The notes beneath the pieces were generated by a model. The model had not been told where the DNA came from. It did not search any database and saw only the letters and a list, made by a program, of their open reading frames with translations. From Gordionus sp. m RMFG-2023 (lineage: Eukaryota > Nematomorpha > Gordioida > Chordodea > Parachordodidae): 64,000 nucleotides of DNA. The position numbers and the translations under genes are program-made. The stretch covers positions 19,346,846-19,410,845 of the forward strand of contig NC_088779.1 of assembly GCF_954871325.1 (NCBI RefSeq). The letters run 5' to 3'. The stretch's first letter is position 1. Every line of letters begins with the position of its first letter. Of this stretch, positions 12,023-22,529 are shown in pieces.

Positions 12023-13442
12023 ATATTTTGATTTCTACAAAATAACTTTTTATAATTATTATTTTTCTGTTTTTTCTTATTTTGATTATTATTTTTTACA
12101 ATTTATAATATTAATTCATAAAAATAAAAATGACTGGATGTAAAAATAAAAAATCTGGACCGGGTTAGGCTTAAAAATACTTTGAAAAATTTTAAAGAAT
12201 AAAATACTATGTCTAAAACATCATAAAATGTAATTCGAAAATACCAAACTACATCGAAAAAACATAAAATAAGCTTTAAATAAAAAAAATGAAAAGGTCA
12301 AAACATATTTGTGGTTTTTTTAAATTTTTATAACTTCACATTTATGTGACAAGTTTTGGACGCAAACTTTATCAAAATAGAGTAATTAAAATTTTTCTGA
12401 TATTAGCACAAAGCAATTAGTGATTTTTATTTTATTCACTTGTAAAAATGTAAATTTATATTTTTCAATAAAAAATTTCAGGCAGTGCCTAAAATAAAAA
12501 TAAATTTTTGGCCGAGCTCAAAAATTGATAAAAATTTTAGACAGGATAAGAATTAATATTTAAAAAATGTAATTTACAATGGTGCTTCCTAGTCGAGGAG
12601 CTATAAGGAGGTGATATATATATCATCACTTTAATAAATAGATTTGTATTCAACAATGGTGGCCATTTATAATCGTCTAAAACGACTTTTATTTTAATTT
12701 TGGAGTTGCTCAAAATGGCTGCTAAATTATACAAAAAAACTATCTTGCAAAGCTTTCTTAATTTAAGGTTTACTTCTAAATTTAATTTAAGCTTGTTAGC
12801 AACTCTTCGCTAGCCTCTTCTGACCCTGAATAGTTATTGTATGATTATAATAATTCATTTAATGTTCAGTGAGAAATTAAATTAGAAAAAAAATTCAAAG
12901 TTTCCTGGGTTGAAAATATTATAAAGGTTCGTTTCAATTCTATCAACTTGGGGTACATCTTAGGGGTTAGGCTAATTTTTATATTTATACTTAATAATAT
13001 TCACATTAGTCACAAATTTATAACAGTATACTCATTAACCTTATTAATTTTAACAATAAATATAAAATAAATAAAGCATTTTAAATCAATAATATATTTC
13101 CCAAGAAAATTCCCATAGTGCAATTGTAAAAAGGCAAAAACGTGTCACTTAATTTTGTTATTATAATAATAAAAAAATGACTTAATAAGCGTCCCTTTTT
13201 TTATATTTTTTAAATTATGTACCGATTGTCCAATTTATGACAAATTATTGTATTATATGATTTATTAATTTGCTATAACCTTAATTATAAATATCTTAAG
13301 CTTTAGTGGATTTTTTTATAATTGTTTTAAAAATTGAGTGTGGATATTCATCCAACTAAAATAAGCGTCATCTATAACTAACTATATTATATAAGTCTAT
13401 TAAATTAAATTTTAATCAAAATATTCAATCAAAAAAGATGGG
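12023..13442. other. intergenic DNA between chitinase and Hey
   Basis: There is no exon, RNA gene or clear mobile element. Short CCGGGTTAGG and GGCCGAGCTC patches near 12150 and 12510 may be element scraps. The minus-strand frame at 12537-12734 has no recognisable content. The last 150 bp are the likely Hey promoter. Confidence 0.5.
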
Positions 13443-13450
13443 TGTGGGAA
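13443..13450 (+). promoter_or_regulatory. CSL/Su(H) binding site upstream of Hey
   Basis: TGTGGGAA exactly matches the CSL/RBPJ/Su(H) consensus YGTGRGAA and lies about 140 bp before the Hey start codon. Hey genes are direct Notch targets in other animals through CSL sites in this position. I saw no second inverted site at the spacing of a paired Su(H) site. A TATATA stretch follows near 13487-13492. Function is inferred from motif and place. Confidence 0.5.
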
Positions 13451-13588
13451 ATTATATTAATTTTCTTTGGTTTAATTTTTTTTCTTCCTTATATATTCAT
13501 AAAAATTTATAAACCGCTTTAGAGAGAAATTGTTAAAAAAATATTTTATATTTTAAATCGTGAAAAATTACACTTTATTAACATAATT

Positions 13589-15967
13589 ATGGAGGATATT
13601 CAGTCGATTCTTGAAAATGAATATGTCGATATGCAAAGTATTGATAGCCAGTGGGTACCAATTGTTTGCTCAAAAAATAATAAAATCAGGTAAAAAAAAT
13701 ATTTATAAACAAAAAAAATATTAATATATTAAATTAATACATTAAAAGCTGTTGAAATAGAAAGTGTGAGATCAACATTTTTTCCAAATTTTAATCCGAC
13801 AATAGTGTTTAACTATCTTAACAGGCTAAATGATTTATTTGTTCATAATTTCTAAGAATAAAATTGAAAACATTTGAGAAGAAAAAATTATAATGCAATG
13901 TTCCAAATTCTGCCATTATATTTTTATGATTAAAATCATCCCTTGCTTTTAAAGTTCTGAGTTTTACTGGTAATCGAGTCTAAAGACATATTATGGGAAA
14001 AAATATTATTAAAATCTAAGCTTTGATTAGGAATCTCAACTTGCCCTAATTTCGTGGTGAATCCATAGAGATATGTTTATTTTGAGATTTGAGGACAAAA
14101 TTTTAGGAGAAGACTTTAATTTTTAATTAAAAAATTTTATTTTTCTTAAAATTTTGAAGAATTATGTTATAATTAGCTTGAAACTTAATAATTTGAACTT
14201 TTAAGGTATGATGAATTTTTTTTTAATTCAAATTTAATTGTAACAAACTAATATAAATACTTAAATTCATTTAGGCAATTTAATCTATAATTTGAATACA
14301 ATTCAGATTATATTTATTTTTACATTATTTTATTTAAAATCAGAATAAAAACATTTGGTCCATAAGGCTATGCAAATGGTTAGGAGCTTTTCGACTATAA
14401 TTGTTTTAAAATATTTTTTGAATGGGAGGGGGTATATAAAGCTTTTTCAGTTATATAGTGTTCTATTAAATTAGTTACCAAATTATTTTGATATATCTAA
14501 AAAGGAACCTCTAATTATCTTTTGTAAGATAATTACAGTAGAAATAATCATAGACTCGTTTTGTCGAAGAGTATGGTTACCCGTTTTCTGATCCCCTAAG
14601 GCCAATAACATCATTAGTAAGGGGAGTATGGGGGGGGGGGGGGTCACAGGAGTTCAAGTCACCTTAAAAATTTGAAGAGCTGAGAATTTCGAAAATTTAA
14701 AAAAATAATTTTTGAGCACCCTGAGATTGTAAGGGCCTAGTTACGCCAATGCCAAGCACTAAAGTATTTTCCTAAAAACCATACAGGATCTATTTATATA
14801 TATATTTAAATATTGTCATTCAGATGTAGGTCTTCAAATCGAATGAAATCATCAGTTCAACCACCTCTAATAATTAAAAAAAAACGAAGAGGGGTATATA
14901 AAAATTTAGCATCTTCTAATTTATATCTTTTTTTATATAGTTCATAGAGAAAAAAAGACGCGATAAGATTAACAATAGTTTAGTCGAATTAAAAAGTTTA
15001 GTTCCTACAGCCATTGAAATGCAAGGCACCACCAAATTAGAAAAAGCCGAAATTTTACGATTGACTGTGGATTATGTGAAAAACATACAAGACAATGGTT
15101 TGAAACTATAAAAAAAATCATATTATAGAATTGAAATTTTATTTCTAAGAAATTCATGTTAAATAGCAATATAACCCATTTATATTACTGAATTTTTTTA
15201 TTTGTAAAGGAGGTGTGAAAATTGACGAATATCAACAGATTTTGCAATACTCACTCAAAGGTTATAAAGAGTGCACTAACGAAATACGATTGTATGCAAA
15301 CAAAAAGTGTAAAGTTGATATGAACCCTAATTACATAAAAGAGTTGGTCGAGCATCTCGAATATAAAATTCAACAAAAAGAATATATTCTTAACGCAAAA
15401 AATAGTAATACAATGTGTACACAGCGCAAGGTATCAAATACTAAAGTAGAAAACGAAATTAAAAATAACATTCAATTATCGCAAGATCAAACGATATTAC
15501 AAACATCTTCAAATAAGTCTTCACCAACATCGTGCATCCATATGAACATTGATAATTGTTATGAGGGAAATCCTCAATATTCTATCTTGCCTAACTTTGA
15601 AATTAATCATCATAATAATGGTCATCATTTTTCAGAATATCCATGTAAGTCGATAGCAGATGATTCGACCGATTTGAATAGTTATATAAAAGTTGAAAAC
15701 ACCTCCAATATAAATAATTACAGTCAAATACCACAACTTTTGACCTACAACTCAAATTATATACCCAATCAAATTATCAATAATGCCCACGTGCCTGCCC
15801 CATTTGGTAATTTATCAATTAATATAAATAATATACCGTATTCAATACAACATCCATCATTTAAAAATGATTCACAATCTGAGAAAAATGAAAATATCTC
15901 GAGTTCTACAGTGTTTAATGCCCCAGCTCATTCTCAATATACTTGGGGGCGTGAGTTTGTTTTTTAA
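13589..15967 (+). CDS. Hey: Hey-type bHLH-Orange transcriptional repressor, four exons, complete
   Basis: Nuclear repressor, normally a Notch target that dimerises and binds E-box-like DNA. Exons: 13589-13689, 14824-14893, 14941-15097, 15210-15967; phases 2, 0 and 1 close and give 361 residues. The basic region ([17 protein letters not shown], residues 52-68) has Gly where Hes proteins have Pro, the Hey/Herp hallmark. The helix 2 segment [16 protein letters not shown] matches Hey closely. An Orange domain covers about 115-165 ([14 protein letters not shown]). The rest is Asn/Ser-rich. The C terminus YTWGREFVF aligns with the Hey tail YRPWGTEIGAF but has lost the RP of YRPW while keeping Tyr, Trp-Gly, Glu and the final Phe. 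The last intron could use AG at 15209 or 15212, changing one Gly. Hes is the alternative, disfavoured by the basic region and tail. Confidence 0.93.
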
Positions 15968-16411
15968 ACATTATGATTTTTAATGATAAAAACATATTTA
16001 TAACATGGAAATCAATGTGTATTGATAAATCTAACGAATTTATGAGTCCTATAACATTTTATTGTTATATAAATCGATGGAAAAATTTGGTTCTAATTGT
16101 TATTTCATTAAGGTTGTTGCTTCCAATTTATCGCTAAAAATTTTAGTGAATCTCAAAAAAGCTTTAATAAATATATAATTATTTCAAAATAAAATTTATA
16201 TATCCAGTTTAATTAAAGTTACCATTTTTAAGCTATCTGATTCTGCTCACTATAATTAAGTCTTGCAACTCCGAAACCATAAAAAACCTGCTAAACCGCG
16301 ACTACATAAAAATATTTGAAAACATCTCGAATCCCCCCCCCCCCCAAAAAAAATATCTACCCCCTTAGAAGTCCATCCTTTAGAAAGTTATATCGAGAGA
16401 TATGCGTATAG
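15968..16411 (+). promoter_or_regulatory. Hey 3' region with AGCTTTA (Brd-box-like) and AATAAA signal
   Basis: About 190 bp after the stop codon, AGCTTTA (16160-16166) overlaps an AATAAA at 16166-16171. AGCTTTA is the Brd box, a microRNA-linked element in 3' UTRs of Drosophila E(spl)/Brd genes. A 7-mer in AT-rich DNA can occur by chance, so only the polyadenylation signal is reasonably likely. Confidence 0.3.
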
Positions 16412-16935
16412 TAGAGAAGACAGTCTGGTTTTCGGTCCGAACCAAACAGATGCATACTGATTGGATCAGGCCATGGTCATTAAATAAAAGACCGATCTCC
16501 TAAATAAAAAAATAAGTCCAGGACAGGTCTTTAAATTTTTTTTTTTATTTAAAAAAATTTTCTTTTTTTTGCTTACTATTATTTTATTAAATATAAAAAT
16601 ATTTTATGTTAACAATATCAAATCAGTTATTAATAATATAATAAATAATTTAATTTAAAAATAAATTGTGTTTTTGATAAACTTCGTTTTCCTAGTAGAT
16701 TGCTTAGTAAAAATCAACTAAAAATGAAGCACAAAAACTACAGTTATTTATCTAGAAAAGTAATAAAATATTCACAAAAATTTACTAAATATTATATGAA
16801 TTGAATAGTAAAGCACTTTTAAATATTAATAAATGACCATTACGGACCATGTTCCAAACTGGAAATCACTAAATAATCTGCTCGTTCCAGAGTCCCGATC
16901 TAAGACCGATAGGATCTGACCGTTGCTCTTCACTG
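16412..16935. repeat. probable non-autonomous hAT-type element
   Basis: The left end TAGAGAAGACAGTCTGG, with CGGTCCGAACC behind it, faces a right end whose reverse complement starts CAGTGAAGAGCAACGGTC. GC-rich subterminal blocks flank a core very rich in A and T. No coding remnant. Flanking 8-mers match only in part, so the exact ends are uncertain. Confidence 0.4.
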
Positions 16936-18860
16936 CAATAAAGCATATGGAGTAATTCAGGATATGGAATATTCTTATTTAAATGAATTATAGAGCGTGT
17001 TTTTTAATTTTGAAAGATTTCATTTTGTAAAATGTATTGGGTTATTTTTAATTAATATACAAAAATTCCTGTAAAAATAGATTTGGATTAACATTCATTT
17101 AAAATTTAAAAGAAAAAAAAATGTATGAAATTCATAGGGTAGCTCCATATATATCGAATAAAATTTCACAAAAAAAAGCCCTCAAAAATTAAAAAACGCA
17201 TGCTATTTTTTAAATTTTAAAGATTTCTTAATAACTAGTGCAATATCGGATCACACTAAATTTCTCCCTAGTATTTAATTCAACAATATAAGTTTTACTC
17301 ACGAATGTTGAAATTTCTTTCAATCAAATAATCAAGACATTTTAGGATTTTTATGTAATAAATGAGAATTATGAATTTGAGTTAGTTTATGGATTTAATG
17401 CAGATCTACCTTGGATTGTTTTATTTCTGAAAAGTCTATAGAGCTTACTTTAAACGAATAGAAAAAAGAAACTATTTAAATTTAAGAACACTAGTTTTAA
17501 TTTTCTAAATAGGAAAAAACAAAAAATATAATCAGATATACACTTTACGTTAAAAATTATGGAAATTACTACAAAATAGTAAGTATACGATAAAAAATTT
17601 AAATATGGAAACGCTAGAATATCCAATTTTTTTTAAATGTATTTAGCAGCGTTATATTTTTGGCTTGCTATCTTTTAACCTTATGAGTTCGATCGCATTG
17701 GTGTTGTCTTAGCTTTAGCCTAAGTTAATGTTATATTTGAATAATATTTTGATTTATTGATAAGTCTAATTAGTAAGAAATGTAATTATATATTTTTTTT
17801 TAAAATCTGTATGAATATTATAAATAAAAATTAAGTATATTATGAACTAATATTTTCTATAATAAAATAATTGGGGTGTATTAAAAATAGAATAATTGTA
17901 AACACAATATTTATTCATCCATATAACGCATACAAATAAAAGTCAGGATATAAAAATATATAATAGAAGTTTCTATATTCTAATATTCTTGGGGAGTTAA
18001 ACAATACCATCATACATACTTATATAATCTATATAAAACATATCTAATTACAAATATACTAAATACATATATTTCCATTATATCAATAATAACTCTCTAT
18101 GTATTATAATGCAATCATACAAGCAATTTAAAGGGTGGAATGGTTAGGTTCTGTATGTATGAGGGCAGGCCTACTCTTGAGTAAATGGTTATTATGACTA
18201 CTTCCAGACCAATACAGCATTTATTTGTACCGAAAAAAGTTATAAATAGTATTTATTTCAACTGTGACTAATAAATTTTTATTTGACTTAAAGATGTGCT
18301 CATTTTTCTCCAAAAATAATTATAGTGAGGCTTTTAATTTGGGATATCATATAGATAATAAATGAATTATATGTTTGAAAGTAACTTGAAAAGTAACCGT
18401 TCCAAAAAATGTACCTAATTAAGTGTTTTTATTTGCATTTTTCAAAAGTAATTAGTTTGTTTTTGCAAAATTATTTCCAATAACTTAACTAGTTACATTA
18501 ACAATAATAATTAAATTCAACTTTTTCCATAGTTTCCTTATTATTTTATTTTCATCAAATTCATTTTTTTTAAACACATGGAATAAATTTTTTTTTCGCC
18601 AATCCATAAACCCCAGAACTAACCAGATATCAAGGTGAGTTAGGCTAATTTAAAAAGTAGTTTTAATTTATGTGTATTATAAGTTAATCAATTGAGATTA
18701 TCATACCATGGTGTAGTATAGACACTTGTATCAAAAAACACAATTGTCTATGTTTTAGCATAACAATTAAATTTCTTACAAAAAAATATATTTATATCAT
18801 AACAGAACCATATTTTGATTTCTTTAAAAATATGCTATTATTTACTGCCCAATTTTCACT
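16936..18860. other. AT-rich DNA without recognisable features
   Basis: I see no exon, RNA gene or clear inverted or tandem repeat in this 1.9-kb stretch. Confidence 0.5.
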
Positions 18861-18868
18861 ATTTAGAT

Positions 18869-20006
18869 TTATACCTACAAAAATACGAATTCGATTCGAA
18901 AATTCGAATCGAATAATGGAATTATTCGTATTCGTTTAAATCGAATAATTTATTATTCGTATTCGTTTAAATCAAATAATTTATTATTCGTATTCGTTTA
19001 AATCGAATAATTTATTATTCGTATTCGTATGAATAATAAAATGATTATTCGATTCGAAAATTTTATTTACCATGAATTAAAAAAGATCTATTATAAAATT
19101 TATTTTGTAAAATTTAACTAAGGATAAAGACAAACAAATTTTATTAGTGAGACAAAATAGAAGCATACATATATAATATATTTATATACAATGTGAAAAA
19201 ATCAATATAATATTCATATCTATAATGTAGAAGATAAATCTGACAACAGCCAATTTTTCAAACATAAAGTTTTTCGGATTGTTTCCTCCTTTAACGACAT
19301 TCTGTATTTTGTAACCATATGAGCTCCAACAGAAAAGAGTCGCTCACATGGGGTTGAAGATCCCTGTATCGACAATATGTCCCTCGCTATTTTAGATAAC
19401 ACGGGAAAACGGTCTCCATGTAGTTTCCACCATTCTAGTGGGTTTTTATTTGACGTTATTCTCACTTCTTTCAAATATGTGTCAATTTCAGAAATTGGCA
19501 TAACATTCTGTTTAAAAATGACATCCATATTTGATTGTATTAAAGGTTTACTTTTTGATACATCATATTTAATTTTATATTCATCAAACATTTTCTCAAA
19601 ATTATTAAATATAGTTGTAACGTATGATCTTTTCTCAAAATTATTAAATATAGTTGTAACGTATGGTCTATTATGAGATAAATTAAAATGGAGTTTCAAA
19701 ATTTGGCGCAATTTTCATTATTCCACTAGGATATAAATTGAAATAATTTCAAATAATTCCTAATAATAATATATGATTTATATATGATTTATATATGATT
19801 ATTTTCCAATATATATTAATACTATAAATTATTTTAGTCGAATAACCTCTAATAATTCGATCGAATAATAGATAAAAAATTATTCGACGAATAATATATT
19901 TTCCTTATTCGAATTCGATTCGAATTTTCGAATCGAATAATTGTGTATATTCGTATTCGTAAAATACGAATCGAATATCGAATAACAAATAATTCGTTTT
20001 AGGTAT
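18869..20006 (-). mobile_element. hAT element with ATTCG-rich palindromic arms
   Basis: An exact 8-bp duplication ATTTAGAT (18861-18868 and 20007-20014) flanks ends that are inverted copies (ATACCTACAAAAATACGAATT and, from the other side, ATACCTAAAACGAATT). Both arms are packed with TTCGAATCGAATAATT-like units; on the left a roughly 33-bp unit is repeated in tandem (18920-19030). The core carries only the transposase C terminus on the minus strand, so it is an internally deleted copy. A stray end of the same family is at about 51800-51850. Confidence 0.8.
19220..19711 (-). pseudogene. hAT transposase C-terminal dimerisation region (fragment)
   Basis: A 163-codon frame contains NPLEWWKLHGDRFPVLSKIA and TPCERLFSVGA, the hAT dimerisation domain, but lacks the BED finger and most of the catalytic RNase-H fold. 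A 13-residue unit (YVTTIFNNFEK plus two) is repeated back to back near the N terminus because of a 39-bp tandem duplication (about 19593-19672). A full hAT transposase is usually over 500 residues. Confidence 0.85.
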
Positions 20007-20362
20007 ATTTAGATCTAAAATAAAATTAAAAACAATTATGATAAAAAAAGTGGACTCGATGGTTATTAGGTATTATTTTTTTAAAAAAGACCAGCTAGTA
20101 CTCACTATAAAACAAATCAAAATAGGGTGTCCTAGTTGATATTCTGTATAGACTGGTTTAAACAGAAATAAGTTTTATTTAAAAATAAGACTAAACAAAC
20201 CAGGATACAGCTTTGGTGCTGTCTACTTAATTCTTTTTACATTATGTCATGTTATTAAAGATTGAAATCAGGAAGCAATTTAGGACATACACATTAGTAT
20301 TTTTATCCTTTAGACTGGAGGTTTTCCGAATAGATAAAAAGATTTCCCGACAAGGCTACGTG

Positions 20363-20503
20363 TAGTGTTGTTAAACGTCTCGATTTTTTAAAACTGGAGA
20401 AAATGGTAAAGGTTTGTACATCCATTAATAAAATTTCAAGGCTTAGTATTATTTTGGCTAAAATCTTAATTTAAAATTGGCGAAATCGATTCGTTTAACA
20501 CTA
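20363..20503. mobile_element. short inverted-repeat element (TAGTGTTGTTAAAC family)
   Basis: The ends are TAGTGTTGTTAAACG and CGTTTAACACTA. The flanking 8-mers GCTACGTG and ACTACGTG match at seven of eight positions, as expected of a hAT-type target duplication. No coding capacity. Confidence 0.7.
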
Positions 20504-21121
20504 ACTACGTGTGCAAATATTAGCCGAATATTAGCAATTTTTTTTGAAGTTAAGAATTGAACAACTATGTCTTTTTCCTTCAAAAAAATAACGGACAGTT
20601 TCAGTTCTAGATATTTTATATTGATTTGAATAAGTAGATTCCAAATGCCACCTTCCTACCCGTAGTTATTGCCGTATACTTCTTTTAATTATTTGTAAGT
20701 GTCGGATCTGAATTTGGGGGCATAAAAATTAAACGGCCCCCTCTCCCAAGGAAATATTTTTTGCCCCTGCCCACCCCTTAAATTATTTTAGAATTCTTTT
20801 GATTCCCGGAAAATATTTTTTGGATAAATTTTTTAAAAATAAGAATGTAATGGAAAGAAATAACTGTTGTTCAATCTACTATCAATTTTAATAAAATTTA
20901 TTCAAGTCTGCTGAAATGCCTAATGGCGCCAACGCACCTAATATTGCAATGAGAAAATATAGCAGTTAATTTAGTGGAAGAATGAAAATGATCAAGGTGC
21001 CAAGATTCAGAATAAGGAAAATGAGCTTGAGCTTTCAAAAACAAAATAGATTCTTTAGTTATTTTTATTGCAAATATTTTATAAATGATTTAAATTAGGT
21101 ATCACCAAATAGGTCAACATC

Positions 21122-21297
21122 TAGTGTTGTTAAAAAACCCGATTGGGGTTGATTTTAAGAAATGACCGATCAAAAATATAACCAAAATAATTGGAGATTT
21201 TTCTTATCATAGATGGGAGAAAGGTTTGGACAGCTTTGCCAAATGACAAGGCTTACATTTTAAAAATCGACCCATATAGGGCTTTTTAACAACAATA
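21122..21297. mobile_element. short inverted-repeat element (TAGTGTTGTTAAAC family)
   Basis: Ends TAGTGTTGTTAAAA and TTTTTAACAACAATA; flanking 8-mers TCAACATC and CCAACATC match at seven of eight. The inner sequence again folds on itself (CCGATTGGGG against CGACCCATATAGGG). Confidence 0.65.
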
Positions 21298-22529
21298 CCA
21301 ACATCATTCAAAAAGACTGTTACTATTAATGAAAAAGATTTTCTAAAGTTTTATAAATACGTAGGTTGAATAATTAATTGAAGCTGATGCAGTTTCTTGT
21401 ATTCCTTGAACTTAAACAATGGTGAATCAATCTATACCAAAACGGGTTGAAAGTTATTGTATAAAGGAACCTTGAGAAACATTATAATGTGGAATTCATA
21501 GAAGAGGATTCTTAATCTAAAAGATTTTTCCAATATTTTTGAATAGACTACTTAGAAAATTTAAATCAAGATAGCCATTTTAATCTACATAAAAAAAATT
21601 AAAACCTTTATTGGCAAGCAATATTCCTGAAGAGGGATTAGTAATTGAGATGTTAAAAAATTACTTGTTAAAAATTTAGAATTTTGCATCAGATTTTGTT
21701 AAATTTCTATACCCATACAAAAATGAATATGCAAATGTTTTTCAAATATTGATCAGTTTCGGTCATCCACATTGAGTTGTAAGTCAACTTTTTTACCACA
21801 AAAGAGAATTATTAAATCATATAAACGTTCGAGTAATTTTATTAGGACATAGAAAAAATATAAAACTATTAATTTTTGAAATGTTTTCAAGGTAATTAAA
21901 ATTACATCTCAACAAAAATTATATTGTTAATGCTTTATTTTTGTTAGTTATGCACAATCATTGATCATAATATCAATTGTAATATAGTAATAAATATATT
22001 TCAAATTATAAATATTTTATAATTGAATCCCTTATTTGTAAAATCCTTAAATCAACTTATTTCTTTTAAGCTATAAGTCAATTTATCTTCCATCTAATTT
22101 TATAAACATATTTGATTATTGAATATTTCTATATACGGTGTTTTTCAAATAAAATCGTACATTTCAATTTTATGTTCAAATGACCTAAATATTCGTTCTA
22201 TGGTGTTGGAATTTTTTTTAACTGCCCCACCCCTAAATGGGTGAAGCTAAATCGGGCTTGTTGCTATTTAGTGTCAAATATTTATCCAATAACGCATATT
22301 ACAACTATTATTAGTCGCTCTATATGGTAATTGTCAGATTTTATTTGATTATTTTCATTAAAATAAAACTAAATAAATAATGCTTTTTATTATTATAAAA
22401 ATTATTTATAAATAAAATCATAAGTTGAGTTATAAGCTACCATTATTACACCAATATACCAATATTAAATATCATTCATTCGACACAAGTATCAAAATAT
22501 GAATTAAATCAGTTGTGAAACGCGACATT
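21298..22529. other. intergenic DNA downstream of PREB
   Basis: This region holds nothing I recognise apart from general AT-rich sequence. It should contain the PREB 3' UTR, since that gene ends at 22530 on the minus strand. Confidence 0.4.

Noticed and set aside
19377-19676. Plus-strand 99-codon frame
   Set aside because: Antisense shadow of the hAT transposase fragment at 19220-19711.
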